Below the pieces are notes generated by a model. It was not told the DNA's origin, made no database searches, and saw nothing but the letters and a program-made list of their open reading frames with translations. Made by a program: the position numbers and the translations under genes. DNA of 62,934 nt from an uncultured Megasphaera sp. (lineage in GTDB: Bacteria; Bacillota; Negativicutes; Veillonellales; Megasphaeraceae), in NCBI RefSeq assembly GCF_900539295.1, contig NZ_UQBH01000011.1:1-62934 (forward strand), written 5' to 3'. Position 1 is the first letter of the stretch, and every line of letters starts with the position of its first letter. Positions 17,501 to 26,965 of this stretch are shown in pieces.

Positions 17501-19408
17501 ATGGCAGAATTACTGTTGAAAGATGGAAGCAAAAAACAATTTTCCGATGGCATTTCTCTTGCCCAGGCCGTTAAAGAACTGAGCAACAGTCTTGCAAAGA
17601 AGGTATTAGTCGCAAGGGTAAACGGCGAAGTCACGGACCTTCGTGAAACGATCGTCGACGGCTCGACAGTCGAATTCTTTACCTTTGAAGACCAGGAAGG
17701 GAAGGATACCCTTCGCCATACTGCCTCTCATATCATGGCCCAGGCGATTCAGCACCTCTATCCGGGCGTTAAGTTCGCCATCGGCCCGTCCATTGAAAAC
17801 GGCTTCTACTATGACCTCGATACCGAACACCGTTTCACACAGGACGACTTCGGCGCCATTGAAGCTGAAATGGCTAAAATCGTAAAAGAAAACCTTCCCA
17901 TTACCAAGGAAGTCCTGTCCCGTGCCGATGCTTTGAAGCTCTTCAAAGATGCCGGCCAGGACTATAAAGTAGAACTCATCGAAGACCTTCCGGAAGACGC
18001 CGTCATCTCCCTCTATCGCCAGGGCGACTTTTACGACCTCTGTGCCGGTCCGCACTGCGAATCGACAGGCCGGGTCAAAGCCTTCAAAATCCAGACCGTT
18101 GCCGGTGCTTACTGGCGGGGCGATGAAAAGAACAAGATGCTCCAGCGTATCTACGGCACGGCTTTTGAAAAGAAATCCGAACTCGATGCCTATTTGAAGA
18201 TGATGGAAGAAGCCGAAAAGCGCGACCATCGTAAATTGGGCAAACAGCTGGGCCTGTTCATGCTCAGCGAATACGGCCCGGGCTTCCCGTTCTTCCTGCC
18301 GAAGGGCATGATCGTCCGCAATCTCCTCATCGATTACTGGCGCGAAGTTCATCGCCGCTACGGCTACCAGCAGGTCATGACCCCGATGATCATGAACCGC
18401 GAACTCTGGGAAACTTCCGGCCACTGGGATCATTACAAAGAAAACATGTACTTCACCAAGATCGACGATGAAGACTATGCCATCAAACCGATGAACTGCC
18501 CGGGCGGCATGTTGGTCTACGCCAACGAACCTCATTCCTATAAGGAACTGCCCCTGCGCATCGGCGAACTGGGACTCGTTCACCGTCATGAATTGTCCGG
18601 CGCCCTCCACGGCCTGTTCCGCGTCCGCTGCTTCACTCAGGACGATGCCCACATCTTCATGATGCCCAGCCAAATCGAAGACGTCATCCAGGAAACGATC
18701 CGCCTCTTCGACGAAGTCTATGCAACCTTCGGCCTGACCTACCACGCTGAACTGTCGACTCGTCCGGACAACTCCATGGGCGACGACGCAACCTGGGAAA
18801 TGACGACCGACGCCCTTCGCAAGGCCATGGACGACTTCGGCCTCGACTACACCATCAACGAAGGCGACGGCGCTTTCTACGGTCCGAAGATCGACTTCCA
18901 CCTGAAGGACTCCATCGGTCGTACCTGGCAGTGCGGCACGATCCAGCTCGATATGCTCCTGCCGGAAAAATTCAACCTTACCTACACCGGGGAAGACGGC
19001 CAGAAACACCGTCCGGTCATGATTCACCGCGTCGTCTACGGTTCGATCGAACGCTTCATCGGCATCTTGACCGAAAACTATGCCGGTGCCTTCCCGACCT
19101 GGCTGGCTCCGGTTCAGATCAAGATCCTGCCGATCTCTGAAAAACACCTGGCTTACTGCCAGGACGTCGCCAAGAAGATGGAAGCTCAAGGCATCCGCGT
19201 CGAAGTCGACGAAAGCAATGAAAAACTGGGTTACAAGATCCGCAAGGCTCAGATGGAAAAAGTTCCTTACATGGCCGTCGTCGGCGATAAGGAAATGGAA
19301 GCCGGAGCCTTCGGCCTGCGCGACCGTTCGAAAGGCGATTTAGGCGACAAGCCGATCGACGAAGTCATCGCCCACATCCAGCATTTGAGCGCAACCAGAG
19401 AAGGTTAA
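17501..19408 (+). CDS. thrS: Threonyl-tRNA synthetase
   Basis: A 635-residue class II synthetase: N-terminal TGS domain (1-60), editing domain with HTASHIMAQA and CAGPHC, catalytic core with MNCPGGM, FRVRCFTQDDAHIF and GSIERFIGILTE, and a C-terminal anticodon-binding domain. ATG 17501 follows AAGGAGG. The frame is open upstream through the T-box terminator, which cannot be coding. Controlled by the T-box directly upstream. Confidence 0.96.
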   Translation: MAELLLKDGSKKQFSDGISLAQAVKELSNSLAKKVLVARVNGEVTDLRETIVDGSTVEFFTFEDQEGKDTLRHTASHIMAQAIQHLYPGVKFAIGPSIENGFYYDLDTEHRFTQDDFGAIEAEMAKIVKENLPITKEVLSRADALKLFKDAGQDYKVELIEDLPEDAVISLYRQGDFYDLCAGPHCESTGRVKAFKIQTVAGAYWRGDEKNKMLQRIYGTAFEKKSELDAYLKMMEEAEKRDHRKLGKQLGLFMLSEYGPGFPFFLPKGMIVRNLLIDYWREVHRRYGYQQVMTPMIMNRELWETSGHWDHYKENMYFTKIDDEDYAIKPMNCPGGMLVYANEPHSYKELPLRIGELGLVHRHELSGALHGLFRVRCFTQDDAHIFMMPSQIEDVIQETIRLFDEVYATFGLTYHAELSTRPDNSMGDDATWEMTTDALRKAMDDFGLDYTINEGDGAFYGPKIDFHLKDSIGRTWQCGTIQLDMLLPEKFNLTYTGEDGQKHRPVMIHRVVYGSIERFIGILTENYAGAFPTWLAPVQIKILPISEKHLAYCQDVAKKMEAQGIRVEVDESNEKLGYKIRKAQMEKVPYMAVVGDKEMEAGAFGLRDRSKGDLGDKPIDEVIAHIQHLSATREG

Positions 19409-19474
19409 TCTCGTTTATCGAAAGCATGCCCTGTGGTAAGCCAACGAAGGACGAAATCGGTTATACTGTAAAAG

Positions 19475-19530
19475 GCTGTCTGCGGACAGCGAAAAGGGGC
19501 TGTTTTTATGACAGCCCCCTTTCTTTTTTT
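19475..19530 (+). terminator. Tandem hairpins ending in a terminator before rbgA
   Basis: The main terminator is AAAGGGGCTGT (19493-19503) with ACAGCCCCCTTT (19511-19522) and a T-run. A preceding hairpin GCTGTC/GACAGC (19475-19480 with 19485-19490) has arms that could also pair with the terminator arms, so alternative folding is possible. Confidence 0.75.
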
Positions 19531-19546
19531 CTATAAAGGAGTTCCC

Positions 19547-20410
19547 ATGATAATCAACTGGTATCCCGGCCATATGGCCAAAGCCAAGCGCCTGATTCAG
19601 GAAAATCTCAAGATCATCGATGTCGTCATCGAACTCGTCGATGCCCGCATCCCCCTGAGCAGCACCAATCCCATGATAAAATCCCTCATCGGCGACAAGC
19701 CCTCCATCGTCGTCCTCAATAAGGCCGACCTGGCCGATCCTGCCGTCGTCGACGAATGGGTCGCCTATTATAAACAGCAGGGCCGCAAGGTCATGGCCCT
19801 CAACAGCAAGGGCGGCAAGGGCGTCAAGCAGCTCGTGTCCCTCATCCGCTCCTTAGCTGCGCCGAAGCTCGAACGCTGGAAGGCCCGAGGCCTCAAGAAC
19901 CGCGCTGTTCGGACCATGATCCTGGGCATCCCCAACGTCGGCAAGTCGACGCTGATCAATAAGTTATCCCACAGAAGCGCCGCCAAGACGGCCGATAAGC
20001 CCGGGGAAACGAAGGGCAAGCAGTGGGTCCACATCGGCGACCAGCTCGACCTCCTCGATACGCCGGGCGTCTTGTGGCCGAAACTGGAAAACCAGACCAG
20101 CGCCTACCGATTGGCGGCGACGGGGGCCATTTCCGACACCGTCTTCGATATGGAAACGGTCATCGCCCAGCTCATCGAACAGCTGTCGGCCCAGTATCCC
20201 GACGCATTGAAGGGCCGCTATAAATTGGACGACCTCTGCGAAAAGCCCTTGGATACGATCGAAGCCATCGGCCGCAAGCGGGGCTGCATCGTCTCCGGCG
20301 GCGTCGTCGATTTAGAAAAGACGTATAAGCTCATCTTGAAGGAATTTCGCGAAGGTACGATCGGCGCCATTTCCCTCGACCGCCTCGGTGAATTTGAAGG
20401 GAATGAATGA
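19547..20410 (+). CDS. rbgA: Ribosome biogenesis GTPase RbgA (YlqF)
   Basis: A 287-residue circularly permuted GTPase that acts late in 50S subunit assembly. The permuted order is visible: G4 NKADL first, then G1 GIPNVGKST, then G3 DTPG. The N-terminal NWYPGHMAKAKR block and C-terminal helical domain are typical. AAAGGAG precedes ATG 19547. Its stop lies next to the rnhB start, as in many Firmicutes. Confidence 0.94.
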   Translation: MIINWYPGHMAKAKRLIQENLKIIDVVIELVDARIPLSSTNPMIKSLIGDKPSIVVLNKADLADPAVVDEWVAYYKQQGRKVMALNSKGGKGVKQLVSLIRSLAAPKLERWKARGLKNRAVRTMILGIPNVGKSTLINKLSHRSAAKTADKPGETKGKQWVHIGDQLDLLDTPGVLWPKLENQTSAYRLAATGAISDTVFDMETVIAQLIEQLSAQYPDALKGRYKLDDLCEKPLDTIEAIGRKRGCIVSGGVVDLEKTYKLILKEFREGTIGAISLDRLGEFEGNE

Positions 20411-20411
20411 C

Positions 20412-21203
20412 ATGGACATTGCCAAATTAAAGGTGGCTGACCTGAAAAATCTGTTGGCCCAAGGCCGGGACATCGAAGGCCTGCTCTCGGCCATGAAGGA
20501 CGACGGCCGGGTGTCGGTCCGAAAGCTGGCCGATGCCTACATGAAGCGGAAAATCAAGGAAGAAGAGGAACGGGAACGGGTCCTGCACCTCTATGATCCG
20601 GAAGGGCAGTATTACCGCCAGGGCCTGTACCATGTGGCCGGTATCGACGAAGCCGGCCGTGGCCCTGCGGCGGGTCCGGTCATGGTGGCAGCCGTCATCC
20701 TGCCCCCTTATTGGGACTGTCCGGGCCTCAATGACAGCAAAAAAGTACAGCCCGCCAAAAGGGAAGAGCTGTACGATAAAATCATGGCCGAAGCCGTCGC
20801 CGTGTCCTGCATTTCAAAGTCGGAAAAGGACATCGACCGCCTCGACATCTACCATGCGACGATGCAGGCCATGTATGAGACTGTAGAACATCTTTCGGTT
20901 CCGGCTGAAGCCGTCCTGGTCGACGCCATGCCCCTCAGGGACCTGTCCCTGCCGCATCGGTCCTTAGTTCACGGCGACGCCTTAAGCGCGTCCATCGCCG
21001 CAGCGTCGATCATCGCCAAGGTCACGCGAGACCGGTTGATGGTCGAATACGATAAAAAATATCCCCAGTACGGCTTTGCCGTCCACAAGGGATATTTGAC
21101 GAAAATGCATATGGAAGCGCTTCGGGAATATGGACCCTGTCCGATTCACCGGCGGTCTTTTGAACCGATCAAGACCATGGTTGCCGGACGAGGCGTATTT
21201 TAG
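20412..21203 (+). CDS. rnhB: Ribonuclease HII
   Basis: A 263-residue enzyme that removes ribonucleotides from DNA. The core starts at about residue 75 with GIDEAGRGPAAGPV. The acidic residues (DE of DEAGRG, later LVDAMP) are present, as is VTRDRLM. The roughly 70-residue N-terminal helical extension occurs in many Firmicutes RNase HII. ATG 20412 is chosen by distance from GAAGGG. Upstream ATGs at 20388 and 20403 are possible. Its stop overlaps the corA stop on the other strand. Confidence 0.94.
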   Translation: MDIAKLKVADLKNLLAQGRDIEGLLSAMKDDGRVSVRKLADAYMKRKIKEEEERERVLHLYDPEGQYYRQGLYHVAGIDEAGRGPAAGPVMVAAVILPPYWDCPGLNDSKKVQPAKREELYDKIMAEAVAVSCISKSEKDIDRLDIYHATMQAMYETVEHLSVPAEAVLVDAMPLRDLSLPHRSLVHGDALSASIAAASIIAKVTRDRLMVEYDKKYPQYGFAVHKGYLTKMHMEALREYGPCPIHRRSFEPIKTMVAGRGVF

Positions 21204-22153
21204 AATAAATCCTTTCGCCACAGCAAAATTGCGGCGGTAATGGTACAGACTAAGGCGATTCCGGACACATAAAAGAAGCCGTTCGCCGTATCTTGGAAGG
21301 GGACCTGTACGTTGATGCCCCATAAACTGAAGATAATCGTCGGAACAGCCAGCATGATCGTGACCGATGCCAAGAATTTCATGACTAAGTTCAGGTTGTT
21401 GGAAATGATCGAAGCGAAGGTATCGGACATACTCATGAGGATGTTGGAATACATTTCAACCATTTCGATAGCCTGTTTGTTTTCGATGATGACGTCTTCC
21501 AGGAGGTCTTCGTCTTCTTCATACATCTTGATGAGATGGTGAAGGGCCGTATTGCGGCGCAGGCGCATGAGGCGCTCCATGACGATGCCGTTGCCCCGCA
21601 GAGCCGAGGTGAAGTACGTCAAGGATTTCTGTAATTCTAAGAGCAGGAAGAATTCCTTGTTGCGCATGGAATGGCGCAGGATTTCTTCGATATCATCGGT
21701 TCGGTGGTTGATTTGCATTAAGTAGCGAAGGAACAAGGTAGCCGAACGATGGAGAATCTGAAATAAGAAGCGCGTCTTTTTAAAGGTATAGAATAAGGGA
21801 TAGGTGTTTTTGGTGAATGCGCGCATGACTTCCGTCTCTTCGATACAGAGGGTGACGATGAAGTCCGATGTGATGAAAATGCCCAGCGGCAAGGTGTCAT
21901 AACTGTCCGTTTCCCGGATGATCGGGATGTTGATGACGACGAAGATGTACTCGTCTTCGATTTCGACGTGAGAACGTTCTTCCGTGTCCAAGGCGGTTTT
22001 CAAAACATCTGTGGGGATTTCCGTGACCATGGATACGAGCTGCAAATCGTCGGAATCCGGATTTACGACGTTGATCCACGAGCCTTTTTCAGCCGATGCC
22101 AAGGAAATATTTCCGTCCAAATGGCCGTTGCTGTGCTTATATACTTGAATCAT
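21200..22153 (-). CDS. CorA-family divalent-metal transporter with GIN motif
   Basis: A 317-residue CorA-like protein: a long helical N-terminal cytosolic domain and two C-terminal membrane segments (about 257-277 and 295-314). Classical CorA Mg channels have GMN at the first membrane segment. This one has WGIN (GIN, 279-281), the variant also seen in the ZntB zinc transporter branch. The ion is therefore uncertain. ATG 22153 follows GGGAG. Converges on rnhB with a 4-nt overlap of the two stop codons and no terminator. Confidence 0.85.
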   Translation of the reverse strand: MIQVYKHSNGHLDGNISLASAEKGSWINVVNPDSDDLQLVSMVTEIPTDVLKTALDTEERSHVEIEDEYIFVVINIPIIRETDSYDTLPLGIFITSDFIVTLCIEETEVMRAFTKNTYPLFYTFKKTRFLFQILHRSATLFLRYLMQINHRTDDIEEILRHSMRNKEFFLLLELQKSLTYFTSALRGNGIVMERLMRLRRNTALHHLIKMYEEDEDLLEDVIIENKQAIEMVEMYSNILMSMSDTFASIISNNLNLVMKFLASVTIMLAVPTIIFSLWGINVQVPFQDTANGFFYVSGIALVCTITAAILLWRKDLF

Positions 22154-22203
22154 GTACGGTACTCTCCCTTTCTGCAGAATCAGGGCCTCTAACCCCAAAT
22201 TCT

Positions 22204-22232
22204 AATATAATCATTAATTTACCGTTCGTCAA
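22204..22232 (-). promoter_or_regulatory. Promoter of the CorA-like gene
   Basis: On the minus strand: TTGACG (22232-22227), a 17-bp spacer and TATATT (22209-22204). Confidence 0.6.
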
Positions 22233-22309
22233 CCCTTTTGAATATATTTTACACAATCTTTGGGTGGCCGCGGCAGCGAGATGTGCGGCTGGCGACGGGC
22301 GGCTAATTA

Positions 22310-22318
22310 TGGTATGAT
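22310..22318 (+). promoter_or_regulatory. Extended -10 upstream of smc
   Basis: TGGTATGAT on the plus strand, an extended -10 with a poor -35 (TGGCGA, 17 bp upstream). Confidence 0.4.
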
Positions 22319-22350
22319 AACTATACGAAAAAATAAGGGGAGGCCTGCGT

Positions 22351-22410
22351 ATGACAAGAGAATTCGTACCCATGCCGAATGAAGTGAGTAAAACATCATG
22401 CAGTTATTGA
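22351..22410 (+). CDS. Possible 19-codon leader peptide overlapping the smc start
   Basis: ATG at 22351 is preceded by GGGGAGG and encodes 19 residues (MTREFVPMPNEVSKTSCSY) ending at TGA 22410, 13 nt inside smc. The smc start itself has only a weak ribosome binding site, so translation of this mini-gene could bring ribosomes to smc. It may be chance. No family known. Confidence 0.4.
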   Translation: MTREFVPMPNEVSKTSCSY

Positions 22411-25400
22411 AAATGGAGCTGCGAGGCTTCAAATCCTTTGCAGATAAGACAGTCTTAACCTTCGATGAGGGCATTACGGCCATCGTCGGCCCGAACGGCA
22501 GCGGCAAGAGCAACATTTCCGATGCCGTCCGCTGGGTCATGGGGGAACAGAACATCCGCCAACTGCGGGGCCAGCGTGCCGAAGACGTCATCTTTGCCGG
22601 TACGGAAAGCAGGAGTCCGCAGGGCGCGGCCGAAGTATCGCTCTATTTTGATAACAGCGACCATGCCTTAGATACGGAATTTACGGAAGTCGTCGTAACC
22701 CGGCGTCTGTTCCGCTCCGGCGACAGCGAATACTATATCAACCGCCGGTCGTGCCGCTTAAAGGATATCCACACCCTCTTTGCCGACACCGGTATCGGTC
22801 AGGATTCTATGGCCGTCATCGGTCAGAACCGCGTCGACCGCATCTTGAACAGCAAGCCTGAAGAACGGCGGGTCATCTTTGAAGAAGTGGCCGGCATCAG
22901 CCGCTTTAAGGGCCGGAAAGCCGAAGGCCTGCGAAAAATTGCCGAAACGGAACGCAATTTGGAACGCATCGGCGACCTCACGGGCGTCCTTGAAGAGCAG
23001 CTGGGGCCTTTGCAGCAGCAAGCTGAAACACTGCAGCAGTTCCGGGTCTTAGACGGCGAACGGCTGGCCTATGAAGGCACAGTGACCCTTCAGGAACTGC
23101 GCAACAGCGAACGCCTCCTGGCCAAAGCCGAAAACAGCCGCCAGGCGGCGTCGGCGGAAGAACAGGAAGCCTCCAAAGAATTGGCCGAGGCCGAACAGCG
23201 GCGCAAAGCCCTGATGGCAGCGATGGCTTCAGAAGAAGAACAATTGCGCCGCCTCGATGAGGCCGCCATGGCCGCCCACAACGAATTGGACAGCCTCATT
23301 CATCGTCAGGAAGCCTGCGTCCAGCATCAGGAAGAACTGGCTGAGCGCCAGGCCGATGATGATCGGGAAGAGGCCCAGCTCAAAGAACGGCGGGATTCTT
23401 GGCAGGATCGGCAGAAAGCACTGCAGGGCCAGAAGGAGCAAAAGGAAGCCGAACTGGCAGCCGCTCAAAAGGCCCTGGCCCTGACCGAGACCTTGGTGGA
23501 ACAAGCCGAAGCCAAGGCGAAACAGGCAGCTTGTGACCTGCAGCAGCATGTCGATGCCAATTCCAACCGCAGCCGTGACGCCTTCATGCTGCGCCGCGAC
23601 CGCGATGATCTGCGGCGCCGCCTCGATGAAAACGCCGACGCCGGTGAAGAAGCCGTGACGGCTTTTGAAGAAAAGAAGAAGGCTCTGGCAGACGCCAAAG
23701 AGCGGCGTCAGGACGTCGAAGAGAAGCGCAGCCATTGGCAGGACGAAGTGAAGGCCTGCCAAGACGCCCTTTCTTCCCGGAAGGAAGCTGCTGCTGAGCA
23801 GCAGGCCCTTTTGGAAGGCGTCGAAAAGGACTATCGCCGCCTGCGCAGCGATGTCGACGGCGCCTTGCAGCGCATCCGCGTCCTAGAGAGTATGGAACAG
23901 GAACACGAAGGGCTGGGCCGGGCCGTCAAGGTCGTCCTTACGGCGCAGCAGCCCTGGCGGAGTCGGCTCTGCGGCGCCGTCGGCGAATTGTGCCGCATTC
24001 CCGGTAAATTTGCCGTCGCCGTCGATGTGGCCCTGGGGGCCGCGGCCCGCCACGTCGTGGCCGAAGACGAAGAGGCGGCCAAACAGGCCATTTCTTATTT
24101 GAAAGAAAAGAAAGCCGGCCGGACGACCTTCCTTCCTCTGGATACCCTGAGAAACCGGACGCGGACAGCCGACGAAGAACGGGCCGTTTCCGAAAAGGGC
24201 ATCTTGGGCTTTGCCTCTGATGTCATTACCTATGAAGAAAAATATAAGACGGTCTTTACGTCTTTATTGGGAAAGACCCTCTTGGCCGATACGATGGACA
24301 CGGGGTCGGCCGTCGCTAAGAAATACGGCCACCGTCTGCGCATCGTCTGTCTCGACGGGACGCAGTTCAACGCCGGCGGCTCCCTGACCGGCGGCAGTAC
24401 GCGGAATCAGGAAGGATCCCTCATCAGCCGCCGGGCTTTAATGGAAGACTTGCAGCAGAAAATCGATGAGGGTCAAAAAGAGCTTAAGGCCCTGACGGTG
24501 AAGGGCAAGGACCTGCGCCAAGCTGCGGAAGAAGGGAAAAAGGCCTTGGAAGGGGCCGAAGAAGCCCTGAAAAAGGCTGAGCAGGAAGCGGGCCAGGCTG
24601 ACTGGCAGGTACAGCAGCTCGACAAGGAACTGACGGACCTTGAAAAAGCCGTGACCGATACGGACCGGCGCGTCGAAGCCCTCGATATGGCCCGCTCCGA
24701 TATCCAAGCCGACCTCGTTTCCAAAGAAGAGGCCCTTTCGGCCATGGAAAAAGAACCGCAGGCCGACGTCCACCGCTGGCAGGCTGCTGCCGATGCGGCC
24801 AAGGCCGAAGCTGACCGCTGCCGTAAGAATCTGACGGAATGCCAGATTACGGCGGCGACCTTGAAAGAACAGGTCCGCCACTGTGACGACCAGCTGTCCC
24901 AGCACGCGTCGTGGCAGGACGAACTGACAAATCAGCAGCAGGCGCTGGAGAAGCGGCAGCAGGAACTTCGTGAGCGCCGACGGAATACGGAACAGCTCTT
25001 ACAGGACCTGGCCCGGAATATAGAAGTGAAAAAGGCTGAGACCGACCGTTCCGACCAGGAGAAAGAAGCCTTTTATGAGAGCCGCAGCGAACGGCTCCGG
25101 CAGAGCCATGACCTGGACGAACTCGTCGATGACCTGCGCCGGCGCAGTCAGTCCTGGCAGCAGCGCCTCAACGCCGCCGACATCCAGATGGAAAAATATA
25201 AAAGCGATATCGGCCATCATGAAGAAAAACTGGCCATGCAGGGCCTGAGCCGGCAGGAAGCCATGGACCGGCGCCGTGAAGGATCCCTGAAAGAGCTTCA
25301 CGACAAGGTCAGTCAATTAAAGGAACAGATTGCTGCCTTAGGCACCGTCAATCCGTCGGCGGAAGACGACTACCGGGCTGCCCTTGATAAACAGCAGTTT

Positions 25401-25952
25401 TATCAGAAGCAGTGCCGCGACTTGGAAGAGTCGCGAGAAAAGCTGCGGGCCGTCGTCGCCGACATCGATAAGGCCATGGCCGACCAGTTCGCCCAAGCCT
25501 TTCAGGAAATCGGTGTCCATTTCCAGCAGATTTTCAGCTGCCTCTTTGAGGGAGGCACGGCCCACTTGGCCCTGACCGATAAGGAACACATCTTAGAGTC
25601 CGGCGTAGAAATCTACATCCGGCCGCCGGGAAAGAAACAGCAGTCCCTGACCCTCCTCTCCGGGGGCGAACGGGCCCTTACGGTCATCGCCCTGCTCCTG
25701 GCCTTTCTGGCCTTTCACCCGGCGCCGTTCTGCCTGGTCGACGAAGTCGATGCAGCCCTGGACGAAGCCAACGTAGAGCGCATGGCCCGCTATCTCCAGA
25801 ATTACAGCGGCTCGACGCAGTTCATCGTCATCACCCACCGCCGCAAGACCATGGAAGCGGCCAATACCCTTCTCGGCGTTACTATGGAAGAAAAGGGCGT
25901 ATCGCGGCTGTTGTCGGTCAAAGTAGATGAATTATTAAAGGAAGGAACATGA
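22398..25952 (+). CDS. smc: Chromosome segregation protein SMC
   Basis: A 1184-residue condensin subunit. N-terminal ATPase half: GFKSFAD and Walker A GPNGSGKSN (31-39). Then a long coiled coil, a hinge at roughly 510-690 (KFAVAVDVALGAAARHVV... FNAGGSLTGGS), a second coiled coil, and the C-terminal ATPase half with signature LLSGGERAL and Walker B CLVDEVDAALD. Length and order are standard. The coils are rich in Ala, Glu and Gln. Followed with ATGA-type spacing by ftsY, a common Firmicutes pair; rnc is not upstream here. Confidence 0.96.
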   Translation: MQLLKMELRGFKSFADKTVLTFDEGITAIVGPNGSGKSNISDAVRWVMGEQNIRQLRGQRAEDVIFAGTESRSPQGAAEVSLYFDNSDHALDTEFTEVVVTRRLFRSGDSEYYINRRSCRLKDIHTLFADTGIGQDSMAVIGQNRVDRILNSKPEERRVIFEEVAGISRFKGRKAEGLRKIAETERNLERIGDLTGVLEEQLGPLQQQAETLQQFRVLDGERLAYEGTVTLQELRNSERLLAKAENSRQAASAEEQEASKELAEAEQRRKALMAAMASEEEQLRRLDEAAMAAHNELDSLIHRQEACVQHQEELAERQADDDREEAQLKERRDSWQDRQKALQGQKEQKEAELAAAQKALALTETLVEQAEAKAKQAACDLQQHVDANSNRSRDAFMLRRDRDDLRRRLDENADAGEEAVTAFEEKKKALADAKERRQDVEEKRSHWQDEVKACQDALSSRKEAAAEQQALLEGVEKDYRRLRSDVDGALQRIRVLESMEQEHEGLGRAVKVVLTAQQPWRSRLCGAVGELCRIPGKFAVAVDVALGAAARHVVAEDEEAAKQAISYLKEKKAGRTTFLPLDTLRNRTRTADEERAVSEKGILGFASDVITYEEKYKTVFTSLLGKTLLADTMDTGSAVAKKYGHRLRIVCLDGTQFNAGGSLTGGSTRNQEGSLISRRALMEDLQQKIDEGQKELKALTVKGKDLRQAAEEGKKALEGAEEALKKAEQEAGQADWQVQQLDKELTDLEKAVTDTDRRVEALDMARSDIQADLVSKEEALSAMEKEPQADVHRWQAAADAAKAEADRCRKNLTECQITAATLKEQVRHCDDQLSQHASWQDELTNQQQALEKRQQELRERRRNTEQLLQDLARNIEVKKAETDRSDQEKEAFYESRSERLRQSHDLDELVDDLRRRSQSWQQRLNAADIQMEKYKSDIGHHEEKLAMQGLSRQEAMDRRREGSLKELHDKVSQLKEQIAALGTVNPSAEDDYRAALDKQQFYQKQCRDLEESREKLRAVVADIDKAMADQFAQAFQEIGVHFQQIFSCLFEGGTAHLALTDKEHILESGVEIYIRPPGKKQQSLTLLSGGERALTVIALLLAFLAFHPAPFCLVDEVDAALDEANVERMARYLQNYSGSTQFIVITHRRKTMEAANTLLGVTMEEKGVSRLLSVKVDELLKEGT

Positions 25953-25954
25953 TT

Positions 25955-26899
25955 ATGGGATTTTTTTCAAAACTTCGAAAAGGCTTAGAAAAGACAAAAA
26001 ACTCACTCATTCAAAATATAGAGACCGTCGTCCGTGGCTATGCCAAGATCGACGACGACATGTATGACGACTTGGAAGCGGTCATGCTGACCGGTGACAT
26101 CGGCGTCGAAACGACGGAATACCTCCTCGACCAAATCCGTACCGGCGTCAAAGACCGGGACATCAAAGACGGAAACGACGTCGTCCCTTATCTCGAACGG
26201 TGCATCGTCAACTTACTCAATGAAAACGACGAACCCGTACCGGAAACGGACGGTACACGGGTCATCTTCATCGTCGGCGTCAACGGCGTCGGCAAGACGA
26301 CGACCATCGGCAAGTTAGCCAAATACTACAGCGAGCAGGGGAAATCGGTCATGCTGGCTGCCGGCGATACCTTCCGGGCCGCCGCTTCGGAACAGCTGAC
26401 CATTTGGGCTGAACGGGTCGGCGTCCCCATCGTCAAGCACCAGGAAGGGGCCGATGCGGCCGCCGTCGTCTTCGATGCTACGGCGTCGGCCAAGGCGCGG
26501 AATGCCGATATCCTCCTGGTCGATACGGCAGGCCGTCTGCAGACCAAGTCCAACCTCATGGAAGAACTGCGGAAAATGGCCCGCATTGCCGGCCGCAACA
26601 TCGACGGGGCTCCGCAGGAAACGCTCTTGGTCCTCGATGCCACGACGGGGCAGAATGCCGTCAGCCAGGCCAAGCTCTTCGGCGACGTCGTTCCCTTGAC
26701 CGGTGTCGTCCTGACCAAGCTCGACGGCACGGCCAAAGGCGGCGTCATCCTGTCGATTAAACGAGAATTGGGCGTTCCCGTCCGCTGGGTCGGCGTCGGC
26801 GAAGGCGTCGACGATCTTCGCCCCTTCGATGCCGCCCAGTTTGCCGATGCCCTCTTCGATAAGAACGCCGCTGCCTATGAAGGCGACGACGAAGCGTAA
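25955..26899 (+). CDS. ftsY: Signal recognition particle receptor FtsY
   Basis: A 314-residue SRP receptor GTPase that docks ribosome-SRP complexes at the membrane. NG domain motifs: GVNGVGKTTTIGKLA, DTFRAAASEQL, DTAGRLQ and TKLDGTAKGG. There is only a short amphipathic N-terminus (MGFFSKLRKGLEKTK), no long acidic A domain. The ATG at 25955 is favoured by Shine-Dalgarno spacing. The ATG at 25949 overlaps the smc stop and would add two residues. Confidence 0.95.
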   Translation: MGFFSKLRKGLEKTKNSLIQNIETVVRGYAKIDDDMYDDLEAVMLTGDIGVETTEYLLDQIRTGVKDRDIKDGNDVVPYLERCIVNLLNENDEPVPETDGTRVIFIVGVNGVGKTTTIGKLAKYYSEQGKSVMLAAGDTFRAAASEQLTIWAERVGVPIVKHQEGADAAAVVFDATASAKARNADILLVDTAGRLQTKSNLMEELRKMARIAGRNIDGAPQETLLVLDATTGQNAVSQAKLFGDVVPLTGVVLTKLDGTAKGGVILSIKRELGVPVRWVGVGEGVDDLRPFDAAQFADALFDKNAAAYEGDDEA

Positions 26900-26912
26900 G
26901 GAGAGGCAGCCT

Positions 26913-26951
26913 ATGTTACATCCGGTATTTATTGTAAAAAGTTATAGATAA
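26913..26951 (+). CDS. Possible 12-codon mini-ORF between ftsY and thiM
   Basis: ATG 26913 after GGAGAGG encodes MLHPVFIVKSYR and stops at 26951, just before the thiM ribosome binding site. Only the good Shine-Dalgarno supports it. It could be a leader peptide or chance. Confidence 0.2.
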   Translation: MLHPVFIVKSYR

Positions 26952-26965
26952 AGGGGGAGGGGGCG

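Noticed and set aside
17606..19189. 527-codon open frame antisense to thrS
   Set aside because: Shadow frame produced by the high GC of third positions in thrS. No ribosome site and low-complexity, unfamiliar protein.
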